Positions 9,256-18,387 of a stretch of DNA of 64,000 bases are shown here, piece after piece; position 1 is the first letter of the stretch; each line of letters begins with the position of its first letter. The stretch is from Aeromonas sobria (GTDB lineage: Bacteria > Pseudomonadota > Gammaproteobacteria > Enterobacterales > Aeromonadaceae). The notes under the pieces were generated by a model that was not told the origin of the DNA, did no database searches, and worked only from the letters and a program-made list of their open reading frames with translations. The translations under genes were made by a program, and so were the position numbers. Location of the stretch: positions 186,001-250,000 of the forward strand of contig NZ_CDBW01000016.1 in the NCBI RefSeq assembly GCF_000820145.1, in the 5' to 3' direction.

Positions 9256-10627
9256 CATGGTTGCGCGCGACCTCGGCAAACCAGTAGCCGCTCTTCTTGA
9301 TGGTGCGCTGCTGGCTCTCCAGATCGAGGCGGACGAAGCCGTAACGGTTCTTGTAGGCGTTGAGCCACGACCAGTTGTCGATAAAGGTCCACAGGTGATA
9401 GCCGCGACAGGCGCTGCCCTCTTCCAGTGCGCGATGCAGCCACTCGAGGTGCTCGCGAATGAACTGGATGCGGTAGTCATCCTCCACCCGGCCCTCGGGG
9501 CCGATAAAGCGCTCTTCCCCCTCGACCCCCATGCCGTTCTCCGAGATGTAGCAGGGCAGGTTGCCGTAGTTGACCCGCAGGTCGGTGAGGATGTCGTAGA
9601 CCCCTTGTTCGTAAATCTCCCAGCCGCGGTGGGGGTTCATCTTGCGGCCCGGCATCTCGTAGTAGTCGAACAGATCTTCCGGCGTACGCGGCACGCCCAG
9701 CCACGCCACCTCTTTGGCCTTGACCCGGCGCGGTTGGTAGTAGTTGATGCCGAGGATATCCACCTTGCCGGCGGCGAGCAGTTCCTTGTCACCCTCCTCA
9801 CGCTGCGGCAGCAAGTCGTACTGCTCTAGCAGGGCGACCAGCTCGGGGTCGTAGCTCCCCTTCAGGGCCGGATCGAGGAAGCTCTTGTTGAGCAGCAGAT
9901 CCGCGATGCGGGAGGCGGCGATATCTGCCGGATCCTGCGAGCGGGGATAGGTCGGGCTCAGGTTGAGGATGATGCCGATCTCGCCATCATGCTGGCAGGC
10001 GCGATAGGCCTGCACCGCGCCGGCATGGGCCAGCGCTGTGTGATAGGCAACGGTGGCCGCTCGGCCAAAATCCACCACGCAGGGGTAGTGGTAGTGGCCA
10101 AGGTAGCCGCACTCGACCGGCACGATCGGCTCGTTGAAGGTGAACCAGTGCTTGATGCGACCGCCAAACAGGTCGAAGCAGCGGGTGGCGTAGCGCACAT
10201 AGGCGGCCACTACTTCCCGGCTTTCCCAGCCCCCTCGCTCCTGCATGCACATCGGCATGTCGAAGTGGTAGAGGTTGATAAGCGGGGTAATCCCCTCCAC
10301 CAGCAACCGGTCGAAGACGGCGTTGTAGAAGCTGACCGCCTCCTGGTTGATTTCGCCCACTCCGTCCGGGATCAGCCGTGACCAGGAGATGGAGGTGCGA
10401 AAACTGTTGTGCCCCAACTGCTTGAGCAGCTTGATGTCGCTCTCGAAGTTGTCATAGAAGGTGGAGGTGTCGGTCGGGCCGACCCCGTTGTGGAAACGCT
10501 CGGGCTCGATGGAGAACCAGTAGTCAAAGATATTGGCGGATTTGCCGCCGCGGTTGGCGGCGCCTTCCATCTGCGGGGCCGAGCTGGCGCTGCCCCACCA
10601 GAAGTTATCCGGAAAACGATACTGCAT
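9245..10627 (-). CDS. GH1 glycosidase, probably 6-phospho-beta-glucosidase
   Basis: 460-aa family 1 glycoside hydrolase. The acid/base Glu166 is in TFNEP and the nucleophile Glu363 is in YISENGMG. In the aglycone/phosphate loop, DNWSWLNAYKNRYGF (residues 418-431 region) has Ser420 where non-phosphorylated beta-glucosidases keep a glutamate, together with Lys426 and Tyr429; this pattern favours 6-phospho-glycoside substrates. That fits its place between chbC and chbA, because the PTS delivers phosphorylated disaccharides. It could cleave cellobiose 6-phosphate or aryl glucoside phosphates that ChbF handles poorly. The enterobacterial chb operon lacks this gene, so it is an insertion or lineage-specific addition. 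Confidence 0.85.
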   Translation of the reverse strand: MQYRFPDNFWWGSASSAPQMEGAANRGGKSANIFDYWFSIEPERFHNGVGPTDTSTFYDNFESDIKLLKQLGHNSFRTSISWSRLIPDGVGEINQEAVSFYNAVFDRLLVEGITPLINLYHFDMPMCMQERGGWESREVVAAYVRYATRCFDLFGGRIKHWFTFNEPIVPVECGYLGHYHYPCVVDFGRAATVAYHTALAHAGAVQAYRACQHDGEIGIILNLSPTYPRSQDPADIAASRIADLLLNKSFLDPALKGSYDPELVALLEQYDLLPQREEGDKELLAAGKVDILGINYYQPRRVKAKEVAWLGVPRTPEDLFDYYEMPGRKMNPHRGWEIYEQGVYDILTDLRVNYGNLPCYISENGMGVEGEERFIGPEGRVEDDYRIQFIREHLEWLHRALEEGSACRGYHLWTFIDNWSWLNAYKNRYGFVRLDLESQQRTIKKSGYWFAEVARNHGFN

Positions 10628-10650
10628 GGGTTACTTCTCCAGGCTGTTAG

Positions 10651-10671
10651 GGGAGGAGTCTTGCTCCTCCC
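10651..10671 (-). other. Intercistronic hairpin, chbC-GH1 gene
   Basis: GGGAGGAG (10651-10658) pairs with CTCCTCCC (10664-10671), loop of 5 bases. There is no T-run. It may separate the stability or level of the transporter mRNA from that of the downstream genes. Confidence 0.5.
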
Positions 10672-10695
10672 TTGCTGTCATTGGAATGGCTGTTA

Positions 10696-12057
10696 TCAGA
10701 ACTTCAGGGCCAGAGCGATATCCTCTTCGCTCTCTTCTTCTTCATCGATGACGTTCTGCGCCTTGTTGGCAATCAGCACGAAGGGGATATACATCATGGT
10801 CGCAACCCCCAGGTTGAATATCGCCAGACAGAAGGCGGCCACGCTGCCGTTGGTGTTGAAGAAGGCTCCCAGGCCGGTTGGCATGGTCCATGGCGCTATG
10901 TTGGTGATGGGCGGGATGATCCCGGCGTAGTAGGCCGCCATGGTGATCCCCATCAGGACCGGGTGCACCAGAATGAAGGGCACCACCAGAATGGGGTTCA
11001 TGATGACCGGCAAGCCGAACAGGATGGGCTCGTTGATCTGGAACAGGCCGGAGGGCAGACCCAGCTTGGCCACCTGACGGTAGTCATCGCGGCGGGAGAC
11101 CATAAAGATGGCGATGATGAGGCCAAGGGTGGCACCGGTACCACCGAGGAAGACGAAGGAGTCGGTGATCGGCTTGGCCCAGAAGTGGAACTCCTTACCT
11201 GCCGCGATGGCCGCCTCAACCGAGCCGTACTGGTTGTAGAGGGCGACGTTTTCCAGAGCAAACGGGAACAAAATGCCGGATTCCAGCGCGGTGAGCGCCA
11301 GCATGCCGTGTACCCCGAAGAACCAGAGGAAGGAGGAGAAGATCACATAGACCCAGCCCACCAGACCGCTCATGTTGGACAGCGGCTTGGCGATGCTGTC
11401 CATGATCAGCTGGTGGAAGTTGGTGCCGGCATCGCTCAACAGATAAGAGATGATCCCCATGATGGAGAGGATGATAAAGCCCGGGATCAGTGCCGAGAAG
11501 GAGCGGGAGACCGAGGCCGGTACGCTGTCGGGCAGGGTGATGACCCAGTTGCGACGGACGATAAAGGCGAACATCTCGGCCACGGCGATACCTATCAGCA
11601 TGCCGGAGATGATGTTGGCTCCGCCCAGCCAGTTGGCGCCGACCGCATAGGCGTCGCCCACGCTGAACGGCGTGACCGTCATAAAGGCTGCAACCGACAG
11701 CAGGCCGGAGGCGAGGGGGTCTGTTTTGCGCTCTTCGGCCAGTGCCAGCCCGATAAAGAAGGGGGCCATCAGGGACATGATCCCCAGCGTGCCGTTATAG
11801 ACGTTGCCGCCGATGCTCTTGAGGCCGTCCAGGGTGGTGATGGTGGCGGGATCGAGCCGCACCCCGATGGAGTAGAAGAAGGATCCTTCGCCAAAGCTCA
11901 GGAAGACGTTGTTGATGAGAACGAACATAGCCCCGACCAGCGTCAGGGGCATCATCTTGATAAAGCCGTTCTTGATGGCGTTGACATGAGGCTGTTTGCC
12001 CAGCTTGACGGCAATGGGCAGTATGACCTTCTCCAACGATGCGATGATGTTGCTCAC
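10696..12057 (-). CDS. chbC: Chitobiose/cellobiose PTS permease EIIC component ChbC
   Basis: 453-aa integral membrane EIIC of the lactose/diacetylchitobiose family, with about ten hydrophobic segments. Conserved stretches include [27 protein letters not shown] and [14 protein letters not shown], the latter forming the sugar-binding loop region. It imports N,N'-diacetylchitobiose and related beta-disaccharides with phosphate from ChbB. It starts 14 bp after chbB and the two are clearly cotranscribed. The C-terminal tail is acidic (EEEESEED). Confidence 0.95.
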   Translation of the reverse strand: MSNIIASLEKVILPIAVKLGKQPHVNAIKNGFIKMMPLTLVGAMFVLINNVFLSFGEGSFFYSIGVRLDPATITTLDGLKSIGGNVYNGTLGIMSLMAPFFIGLALAEERKTDPLASGLLSVAAFMTVTPFSVGDAYAVGANWLGGANIISGMLIGIAVAEMFAFIVRRNWVITLPDSVPASVSRSFSALIPGFIILSIMGIISYLLSDAGTNFHQLIMDSIAKPLSNMSGLVGWVYVIFSSFLWFFGVHGMLALTALESGILFPFALENVALYNQYGSVEAAIAAGKEFHFWAKPITDSFVFLGGTGATLGLIIAIFMVSRRDDYRQVAKLGLPSGLFQINEPILFGLPVIMNPILVVPFILVHPVLMGITMAAYYAGIIPPITNIAPWTMPTGLGAFFNTNGSVAAFCLAIFNLGVATMMYIPFVLIANKAQNVIDEEEESEEDIALALKF

Positions 12058-12071
12058 AGGGATCTCCTTAC

Positions 12072-12389
12072 CTATGCGAGGCTCTTCTTGATGGAGGCGA
12101 CCGCCGCCTTCAGTACGCCGAGGCCGTCTACCTTGCCGTAAAGCAGGGTGTCGATCACTTCGACTGGTTTGCCCGGCAGCTGCTGCTGGATCTCTGGCAG
12201 CATGTAGGCGATTTGTGGGCCCAGTAGCACCAGATCGGCATCCTGTCCCTTCTCGCCAGCCAGGGTCTCCGGGTAGGCATCGATCAGCACCGGCACATCA
12301 TATTTTTCCGCCTGCGCCTTCATCTTTGAAACCAGCAGTGAAGTGGACATCCCGGCAGAGCAAAACAGGTAGATACGCTTCTTTTCCAT
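12072..12389 (-). CDS. chbB: Chitobiose/cellobiose PTS EIIB component ChbB
   Basis: 105-aa EIIB with the phosphocysteine Cys10 in [12 protein letters not shown], followed by the family segments [14 protein letters not shown] and [15 protein letters not shown]. It receives phosphate from ChbA and passes it to the sugar carried by ChbC. It is the first gene of the operon, so the region 12390-12970 must contain the main chb promoter. Confidence 0.95.
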   Translation of the reverse strand: MEKKRIYLFCSAGMSTSLLVSKMKAQAEKYDVPVLIDAYPETLAGEKGQDADLVLLGPQIAYMLPEIQQQLPGKPVEVIDTLLYGKVDGLGVLKAAVASIKKSLA

Positions 12390-12970
12390 AACTCTTCCCT
12401 CAACGCTTGAAAACCAAATGAACAGATCGGTCGAGATGGTTGCCTGTCGCGCTATAAAGACAAATCAATCATCTCCAATTGACCTCATTGTATCTAGCCT
12501 CGGGTTCCATCTGGTATTTCGATATTTATATCAATTGTCTCTGGTTGACCTGTGGTTTTGCCATCGCTCACAATTTTGATGGGCAGGCACAGAGGGAATG
12601 AGGCGGAATGGCGCGTAACGAGGACTTTAATTCTTGTTTAGTCGTTATTTTTCAGTTGGTTATTTTTACCCCCTTGTGGATGGCTGAAACCTGGCTGGAA
12701 AAGATCAATAACGAGTGGCAGCTCACATTTAATAAACAATGCAATCTGGTTGATATTCAGTTTTGCTGAGGTGATCTGCCGCTTTCTCGACAAGGTGCGC
12801 GCTCATTGACCATCGGCAACACATGAACTGACGAGAGAGGCTGGCGTTTGCCGTACGGAACGGGCAGGTGGAGAGGGGTAGCCGACATCCTTGCAGGGGA
12901 TGTGGCGGTACGTAAGGGCTGAATGAGTGAGGGCTGAGGGCGTCAGTGCAGTGAGAGGACACAAAGGGGG
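12390..12970 (-). promoter_or_regulatory. chb promoter region (no gene seen)
   Basis: About 580 bp between the exe terminator and chbB. TCTCCAATTGACCT (12472-12485) and TCTCTGGTTGACCT (12538-12551) are direct repeats matching at 11 of 14 positions, 66 bp apart. On the minus strand the nearer copy overlaps a possible -35 (TTGGAG), 16 bp from a possible -10 (TATAGC, near 12450). Direct repeats overlapping the -35 suit an AraC-family activator such as ChbR; this is inference. The far part (12600-12960) shows no gene, and short frames there lack ribosome-binding sites. Confidence 0.5.
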
Positions 12971-13001
12971 AAAAAACTGACCCCGGAGTGGCTCCGGGGT
13001 C
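12971..13001 (-). terminator. Intrinsic terminator of the exe operon
   Basis: On the minus strand a perfect 10-bp stem (GACCCCGGAG at 12979-12988 with CTCCGGGGTC at 12992-13001, loop TGG) is followed by six T residues (the A-run 12971-12976). It begins 14 bp after the exeN stop codon. Confidence 0.92.
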
Positions 13002-13014
13002 GGTGGGGAGGGCG

Positions 13015-13782
13015 TTAGATCCGCCCCTGATAGCGCAGGGGGAAGCGGCCCTGACTGTCGGGCTGGCCGAGGAAGGGGAGCCCTTGTTGCATCTGCGGAG
13101 GCAGTTCTGGGCCAGGCTTCAGGGTGCCCTGGAACAGGTACTGGCCATTGGGTTGCAGCTCGAGGCGACCGATGGTCTGTACCGCATCGGATCCCTGCTT
13201 GAGTTCGGCCACCAGTTTGGAGTCGAGGCAGGTGAGTTTCACCTCGGGGTCGGCCAGATCCAGCTTGCCCGCCGGGGTATCGGCGCTGGAGTTATACCAG
13301 TCGAGGTTGCCGTAGAGGTTGTCGCACCAGGGATTGCCCTGGGCAAACAGATCCACTTTGAGTTGCAGCTGGCCGGTGACGGTGATCGGGATCGGCAGGC
13401 GCATCGGCACCCGGCTCAGCAACCAGGGGGCGGGGGCATTGAGGGTCAGATCCCGGCCAAAGGCGGCGCCATTCCAGCCGACAACGCCCTGACCGTTGAG
13501 CCCGTTGCGATCGCCAAAGCGAAGGGTCACTTCGGGGGCGAGGCGCAGCAGCGACCAACCGTTGAGATCCCAGCGCAGCTGGTTCACCGATTCGCTGGCA
13601 TATTGCAGCCGGGCTGCCTGGCCGCTCCAGAGGGTGCCGCTCACCCCTTCCAGTTTCAGCAAGTTGGCGACGTTGGCAGGCAGCGGCAGATATCGCGCCA
13701 CCAGTGCCGCAGGCAGGGTGGCCAGCAGAAACACCAAATAGGCCGCCAGAAAGAAGCTGGCAATCAGGATGCGTTTTTTCAT
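13015..13782 (-). CDS. exeN: Type II secretion protein ExeN (GspN)
   Basis: 255-aa inner-membrane protein with a single N-terminal hydrophobic anchor (about residues 5-30) and a periplasmic body; two cysteines (CDNLYG and LTCLD) may form a disulfide. GspN is an accessory component found in some type II systems. ATG at 13782 gives the overlap ATGA with the exeM stop, the same coupling used at exeL-exeM; the frame stays open to 13899 but only inside exeM. It is the last gene before the terminator. Confidence 0.9.
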   Translation of the reverse strand: MKKRILIASFFLAAYLVFLLATLPAALVARYLPLPANVANLLKLEGVSGTLWSGQAARLQYASESVNQLRWDLNGWSLLRLAPEVTLRFGDRNGLNGQGVVGWNGAAFGRDLTLNAPAPWLLSRVPMRLPIPITVTGQLQLKVDLFAQGNPWCDNLYGNLDWYNSSADTPAGKLDLADPEVKLTCLDSKLVAELKQGSDAVQTIGRLELQPNGQYLFQGTLKPGPELPPQMQQGLPFLGQPDSQGRFPLRYQGRI

Positions 13783-14270
13783 TGGGGACGACTCAGCTGC
13801 AAACGTCTGACTTTGACCAGACCGGGGGCCAGCCCCTCGCGGGCGATCTCGATTATTTGGACCTGAATGCCGTGTTGCTCCACCAGCGTCGCGAGCCACA
13901 GCAGCAAGTCATCGAACGGGACAGTGTCGATCCACACTTGTAGCTCCTGCGCCTGAGGTTGCAGCCGGGCAATCTTGATCTTGTGGTTGAAGGCGGTGCG
14001 GTTGACCACCCCTTCCAGGGTGCCGCTGGTGTCGATCTGGCGACCCGAGCCACCCTGCATGGCCAGCACCTCTTCACCCTTCTCCTTGAGCCAGGCCAGG
14101 GTCTGCTGCTGGTTCTGCACCTGCCGCTCCCGCTCCGCAATGCGGTTGGCGATGGGCTGCCAGATGCTCCAGTAGCAGAGGCCGACCAGCAGCAGGGCAC
14201 CGCCCACAACCACCAACCGCTGTTCCCGTGCGCTGATGCCCTGCCACCAGCTCTGCAATTTTTCCATCAT
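13779..14270 (-). CDS. exeM: Type II secretion protein ExeM (GspM)
   Basis: 163-aa bitopic protein: short cytoplasmic N-terminus, one membrane span at about residues 19-36, and a periplasmic domain with a ferredoxin-like fold in the family. It binds ExeL and stabilises the ExeE-ExeL inner-membrane platform. The start overlaps the exeL stop by four bases (ATGA at 14270-14267) and its stop overlaps exeN in the same way. An ATGATG gives a second possible start one codon later. Confidence 0.93.
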   Translation of the reverse strand: MMEKLQSWWQGISAREQRLVVVGGALLLVGLCYWSIWQPIANRIAERERQVQNQQQTLAWLKEKGEEVLAMQGGSGRQIDTSGTLEGVVNRTAFNHKIKIARLQPQAQELQVWIDTVPFDDLLLWLATLVEQHGIQVQIIEIAREGLAPGLVKVRRLQLSRPQ

Positions 14271-15451
14271 GATGATTTACCTTTGAGCACCAGTGAACCC
14301 TCTACCTTGCCCTCGGTGCTGCGCACCTCGCCCTGCTGTACCTCGAATTGCTTGCCTGCCAGCTCACGGAACCGCTCGATCTCGGCAAAGCCGGGGGCGG
14401 TGACCTGCAGCCGCAGCTCGCGGCGACTGGCATCAAAGCGCATCACCTGCGGTTTCAGGCCAGGCACTTCGGCAAAGGTGGGGGCCAGTTCGGTCAGCAT
14501 CAGCAGCACGCCGTTTTGCGGTGTTTGCCCCATCAACTTGAGGTGCTGGGTCATCTGGCTGCGCACGTTGACGATGCGGTTCTCGCCCGGAAAGATGCGG
14601 GTATAGACGGCACGGATCTCCGTTTTCAGCGCCTTGTCCTGTTCGGTGAGCTGATAGAGCTGCACCCCGCGCTGGCCGAGGGCCACCAGCAGCAACAGGC
14701 CAGCGGTGATGGCCACCTTGCGCCACTGCAACCAGTAGCGGGCATATTCGGTCTGCGGTCGGTAGGGGCCAGTGAGCAGGTTGGCGCGGCAGCTGAGTGC
14801 CCCCTTGGCCAGCAGTAGCATCGGCAATTCGGGCTCTGCCGCCTGCCAGTTGGCGGCGGCAATGGCGGGCAGCGGGGTGTGGCTGTGGATGGTGACCGGT
14901 TCGGCTTCGGTTGCCAGCAACATGGCCAGCAGCGGTTCGTCGGCGACGATCCCCTGACAGGGGCTCTGGCGTACCAGCCATTCGCTGCCGAGTTGCAGGG
15001 CAGACCAGCCATCAGCGGCCGGTGGCAGCGCCAGTACATCGGGCAGCAGTTGCAGGCTCTTGAGGCCAGCGGCATCGAGCCAGCCGAGCCACTCATTCAT
15101 TTTTTGCTGATCCACCGCCATCAGATCGACTTGTGGGCCCTCATTGGCCAGCACCACCAGATGCAGGGTTTCCACATCGGAGGCGATCTGCTCTTCCAGC
15201 AGGTAGGGGAGGGCCGCCGCCGACTGATTGTTGTAACGGCCCGGCAGGGTAACACGCCGGAACACCAGATCGCTGCCCGGCACTAGCGTGACCACGGGGC
15301 GGCCACCGGCCCGCTCCTGCAGCTCTGTCAGTGCATCGGCCGAGGGCAGGGTGCCGGAGGCGATGATCTCCTGCTCCTGACCGGACCAGACCAGCCAGGC
15401 CACGGGTTGTTGTTTATTGGTCCCCAGTCGGATGACCAGACTTTCGCTCAC
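14267..15451 (-). CDS. exeL: Type II secretion protein ExeL (GspL)
   Basis: 394-aa inner-membrane protein. The cytoplasmic actin-like domain (about 1-235) recruits the ATPase ExeE; a membrane span (about 249-268, [18 protein letters not shown]) leads to a periplasmic domain that pairs with ExeM. I chose GTG at 15451 because AGGAGAG sits about 8 bases upstream and it gives the start (M)[14 protein letters not shown]; an in-frame ATG at 15484 would add 11 residues but has no ribosome-binding site. A 111-bp gap separates it from exeK, the longest gap in the L-M-N part of the operon. Confidence 0.93.
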   Translation of the reverse strand: MSESLVIRLGTNKQQPVAWLVWSGQEQEIIASGTLPSADALTELQERAGGRPVVTLVPGSDLVFRRVTLPGRYNNQSAAALPYLLEEQIASDVETLHLVVLANEGPQVDLMAVDQQKMNEWLGWLDAAGLKSLQLLPDVLALPPAADGWSALQLGSEWLVRQSPCQGIVADEPLLAMLLATEAEPVTIHSHTPLPAIAAANWQAAEPELPMLLLAKGALSCRANLLTGPYRPQTEYARYWLQWRKVAITAGLLLLVALGQRGVQLYQLTEQDKALKTEIRAVYTRIFPGENRIVNVRSQMTQHLKLMGQTPQNGVLLMLTELAPTFAEVPGLKPQVMRFDASRRELRLQVTAPGFAEIERFRELAGKQFEVQQGEVRSTEGKVEGSLVLKGKSS

Positions 15452-15562
15452 GCATCTCTCTCCTGCGATACTGTTCGGCCTCAAGGGGACGATCAGTGCG
15501 CAGCCCGCAGGCTGCAGCCAAAACCTCTTGTACCCGCGACCAGATGCCCACGGATACGCTGT

Positions 15563-16570
15563 TTATTCGGCGCCACCATTGAGGCGGCGCAGCATCACCA
15601 GTTTGTTGTCCTTGCCCCGCTGGAACAGGGTTTCGAGCCAGGCCCGGTTATCGCCCACTTCAGCGACCATACGGGCTTCGAAGAAGTCGCTTTTGACTAC
15701 CAGCGCCTCTTTCAACCCTTTGACCGAGTCGGCCGGGGTGAGTTGATCCGTCATCAGCTTGGGCTCTTTCCACCCCTTGGTCGGGCGTTCGGTCAGCACC
15801 CGTTTGGCGTCATTCAACTCAATCTTGCCAAGATAGATGGCGACCAGTAACTCGGGGCGCTCGGGGGCCAGGGTATTGATATTGATCTTCAACTTGTCGT
15901 TCGGCAGGGCGCAGACGTAGGGGGCCAGTTTGGCATAGACCCTGGCCGTTACTCCGCGTACTGCCCGCAGCTCGTCCTTGCCCAGCATCAACTGGTTGGC
16001 GGTCAGATAGGGGGGCTTGAGCCCCTCGTAGTAGGCATCTTCGGCGCCGAGGCTCGAGACCAGCGCGGTATCCTTGTCGGTCCAGTCACGAATGGCATCG
16101 GTGAGCTGGGCCGCCTCATACTCCTCCATCGCCAGCTGTTTGAGCAGCTCGCGAAACACCTGTACCGGATAGGGTTGTTGCTCCAGCTCCTCGCCACTGC
16201 TGCCCTCCTTGGGGGGCAAGCTCAGGCTGTTGAGATTGAAGCAGGATTGCAGGTCGGTCACTTCACCCCGCAGCTGGCCATCATCTACCGGAAACACCGT
16301 ATTCTTGCGGGCCCAGTTTTGACTGAGATTGACCACTTCCGGGTTATCTTTGAAATCCTGCGCCAGCACCTTGCTTACCAGCGCTTCCGCCGACAGGGCA
16401 TACCACCAGGCCTGTTTGCCGGTGGTAATGTTGGCGGTGCGGCGCAGCTCCAGCTGCAGGCGACCACTCATGTTGCTGGCGATGATCACCATAATCGAGA
16501 GGATCAGCAGCACCACCAGCAGGGCCATGCCACCCTGGCGACGGGGTGGTGAGAGGCGCTTAGTTCGCAT
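15563..16570 (-). CDS. exeK: Minor pseudopilin ExeK (GspK)
   Basis: 335-aa minor pseudopilin. The prepilin leader ends RRQGG and cleavage is expected after Gly14, before [11 protein letters not shown]. Position +5 of the mature chain is valine instead of the usual glutamate, which is characteristic of GspK, the subunit at the tip of the pseudopilus. A large globular domain follows. ATG at 16570 overlaps the end of exeJ by 11 bp. With ExeI and ExeJ it should form the tip complex. Confidence 0.95.
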   Translation of the reverse strand: MRTKRLSPPRRQGGMALLVVLLILSIMVIIASNMSGRLQLELRRTANITTGKQAWWYALSAEALVSKVLAQDFKDNPEVVNLSQNWARKNTVFPVDDGQLRGEVTDLQSCFNLNSLSLPPKEGSSGEELEQQPYPVQVFRELLKQLAMEEYEAAQLTDAIRDWTDKDTALVSSLGAEDAYYEGLKPPYLTANQLMLGKDELRAVRGVTARVYAKLAPYVCALPNDKLKININTLAPERPELLVAIYLGKIELNDAKRVLTERPTKGWKEPKLMTDQLTPADSVKGLKEALVVKSDFFEARMVAEVGDNRAWLETLFQRGKDNKLVMLRRLNGGAE

Positions 16571-17219
16571 TTTCGACTCGCTGGCCACCGGCCCCAATCA
16601 GGAATTGACGGCGAATGGTGCCGTAATCCTCCAGATCCAGCTCCACCGCCAGCCCGTAGGGCAGCACGCTGCGCTGGGTCCACCCTTCTTTCCAGCTGCC
16701 CTTGTCGTAGAAATAGAGGCGAAACGCCGTGACGCCGGTCAACACCTGCTGGATCCGTGGCTCGTTGCCGATCACCGGATCCGGATAGAGATCGCTGAGC
16801 CGCTCCAGCTTCTGATCTTTGAGGCGCCAGCCGACCCGCTGCAGATGAGAGCGGGGCAACATGCCATCTGGGTTGAGCCAGCCGCTGCGCATAAAGGCCA
16901 TGCCCCAGTCATCACTCTGCTGGCCGAAACGGGAGGCCGCCAGCAGCACCTTGTTGTTCTCCCCCTCGATGCGACCACTGCGCGGCACCATCTGGGTGAC
17001 ATCTCGCTCCAGCAGGGTGAAGGCGAGCTGCAATTCATTGAGGCGAGCCTCCTTGCGTTTGGCCACCTCATCGCTGGTGAGCACACCCTGCAGCACCTGA
17101 TAGGCACCCATGCTGAGGCTGGCGAAGATGGCGATCGCCACCAGCATCTCCAGCAGGGTGAAACCGCCCTGACGAGCTGGCCGGACGGGGTGAGTCGTGC
17201 GGATAGGGTGTTGAATCAT
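16560..17219 (-). CDS. exeJ: Minor pseudopilin ExeJ (GspJ)
   Basis: 219-aa minor pseudopilin with an unusually long, basic leader (19 residues, ending ARQGG) before the mature N-terminus [21 protein letters not shown]; Glu+5 is present. The start overlaps the exeI stop by four bases (ATGA, 17219-17216), so translation is coupled. It is predicted to join ExeI and ExeK at the pseudopilus tip after processing by the prepilin peptidase, which is not encoded in this window. Confidence 0.95.
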   Translation of the reverse strand: MIQHPIRTTHPVRPARQGGFTLLEMLVAIAIFASLSMGAYQVLQGVLTSDEVAKRKEARLNELQLAFTLLERDVTQMVPRSGRIEGENNKVLLAASRFGQQSDDWGMAFMRSGWLNPDGMLPRSHLQRVGWRLKDQKLERLSDLYPDPVIGNEPRIQQVLTGVTAFRLYFYDKGSWKEGWTQRSVLPYGLAVELDLEDYGTIRRQFLIGAGGQRVENAN

Positions 17220-17575
17220 CGGCTGATATAGGTCCGCATCATGGCCACCGGGCTGTCGGCTTTGGCCTCGGTGCGCACTTCCATATCGAGGGCACGAAAA
17301 TTAGTGTCATTGGTGGCCACGCCACGATAGCGCCAGTACCAGGTAGTGCCTGCCATCTGCTCGTCCCCTTCGACCCAGCTACTGCGGGGCCACTTGTTCT
17401 CGAGTTTTTGCTGTACCAGCTGGTTCTCCACCACCCAGCTGGCCAATGTCTTCTGCTCCAGATAGTTAAGCGCCGAGAGGTGCTCGCTGGCGGTTTTCAT
17501 CACTGCCAGACCGGCGATGGCAAATATCGCCAGCGCCACCATCACCTCGAGTAACGTCATGCCACGGGCGTTCAT
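17216..17575 (-). CDS. exeI: Minor pseudopilin ExeI (GspI)
   Basis: 119-aa minor pseudopilin with a very short leader MNARG and mature start [21 protein letters not shown]; Glu+5 is present. It initiates the tip complex with ExeJ and ExeK in the family model. Its ATG overlaps the stop of a 29-codon ORF (17572-17661) that repeats the first residues of ExeI almost exactly, so the original neighbour of exeH appears to have been a duplicated exeI start. Confidence 0.95.
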   Translation of the reverse strand: MNARGMTLLEVMVALAIFAIAGLAVMKTASEHLSALNYLEQKTLASWVVENQLVQQKLENKWPRSSWVEGDEQMAGTTWYWRYRGVATNDTNFRALDMEVRTEAKADSPVAMMRTYISR

Positions 17576-17661
17576 AGCGCCACCTGCTGCGTGTGTTGTT
17601 GAAACAGACGTAGCGCCACCATCACACCTTTCTCAAACAAGGTCATACCACGGGCGTTCAC
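17572..17661 (-). CDS. 29-codon mini-pseudopilin ORF between exeH and exeI (exeI 5' duplicate)
   Basis: GTG at 17661 overlaps the exeH stop (GTGA), and the TGA stop overlaps the exeI start (ATGA), so the ORF bridges the two genes exactly. The peptide starts (V/M)NARGMTLFEKGVMVALRLF and then becomes hydrophilic and Gln-rich. Compared with ExeI it keeps the leader, the cleavage-site Gly, Glu+5 and VMVAL, with a 6-base insertion (codons KG). The DNA repeats NARGMTL and VMVAL almost exactly. It is either a truncated pseudopilin made in small amounts or a coupling leader left by a tandem duplication. No separate ribosome-binding site is obvious. Confidence 0.6.
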   Translation of the reverse strand: MNARGMTLFEKGVMVALRLFQQHTQQVAL

Positions 17662-18218
17662 TCGGACACCTCTTCATCTTCATCGCCGGTGAGCAGGGTC
17701 AGGCGACCGAACTCGTCCCCCTTGACGATACGGGTGTAGCGCACGTCGTCATCCTGCTGGGTGAAGGTGAGTACGAACGGGCTCAGCTCGCCGCCCGGGA
17801 AGACCAGCAGTTGCGGTGTGCGCTCTTTCTCGTCCCGCTTCTGTTCGGTTTTTTCATCGGGGTTCGGTTGCCAGCCAAAGCCTTCCAGCTCCAGCGTCAG
17901 CACCATATTTTCGGGCAGTTGCACCGGACCGAGTTGCTTGTCGCCGGTCAGGGCCAGCCACTTGCGATCCTTGGCCTGACGCTGCATAAATTGCCAGCCG
18001 TTATCCTCGATGCGAATGCCCACCAGCCGACCATCCATCACCGCATACTCCTGCGCCAGCTGCAGGGTTGCCATCAGTCGGCGCGCCTGCTTGTCCAGCT
18101 CCCGATCCCCTTTGGCCCCCCCCATGCTGAGGGTGACAGCGGTGGCTACCAGCCCCATCAGCATGGCGACCAGCAGTACCTCCAGCAGGGTAAAACCAGC
18201 TTGACGAGAATGCTTCAT
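17658..18218 (-). CDS. exeH: Minor pseudopilin ExeH (GspH)
   Basis: 186-aa minor pseudopilin with leader MKHSRQAG and mature start FTLLEVLLVAMLMGLVATAV; Glu+5 is present. It is thought to link the tip complex to the ExeG filament. A charged loop (EKTEQKRDEKERT) and an acidic C-terminus (DEDEEVSE) are notable. The ATG at 18218 overlaps the stop codon of a 41-codon upstream ORF (18215-18340), and the exeH stop overlaps the next small ORF. The frame stays open to 18281 but only through that small ORF. Confidence 0.94.
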   Translation of the reverse strand: MKHSRQAGFTLLEVLLVAMLMGLVATAVTLSMGGAKGDRELDKQARRLMATLQLAQEYAVMDGRLVGIRIEDNGWQFMQRQAKDRKWLALTGDKQLGPVQLPENMVLTLELEGFGWQPNPDEKTEQKRDEKERTPQLLVFPGGELSPFVLTFTQQDDDVRYTRIVKGDEFGRLTLLTGDEDEEVSE

Positions 18219-18340
18219 CGCGCAGCCCCTGGCCGCGTTGTGGCGATATAGCGCCACTCCGTCAGCATGGCGACACCACACAACAGCACCTCCAGCAGGG
18301 TAACGCCGGATTGGCGACGAGCAGGTGGCGCAGCCCTCAT
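18215..18340 (-). CDS. 41-codon mini-pseudopilin ORF between exeG and exeH
   Basis: ATG at 18340 has GGAG 8 bases upstream, so it should be translated. The peptide has a prepilin-type leader with ARRQSG, a Gly at the cleavage position, then VTLLEVLLCGVAMLTEWRY with Glu+5 in place, and ends after about 29 mature residues. The TGA stop overlaps the exeH ATG (ATGA). The leader resembles ExeG (RRQSG) and the following LLEVLL resembles ExeH. It fills a 168-bp exeG-exeH gap that would otherwise be long for this operon. It may be a duplication relic retained as a translational-coupling leader, or a short helix that enters the pseudopilus. Confidence 0.65.
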   Translation of the reverse strand: MRAAPPARRQSGVTLLEVLLCGVAMLTEWRYIATTRPGAAR

Positions 18341-18387
18341 TCAGGCTGCTCCAACAGGAGGGAGTGAATGCGGTGGTGGCAAATCAC

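Noticed and set aside
12729..12962. 77-codon minus-strand frame between the chb promoter and the exe terminator
   Set aside because: No ribosome-binding site, unusual Ser/Cys/His-rich composition, and it sits in a regulatory gap.
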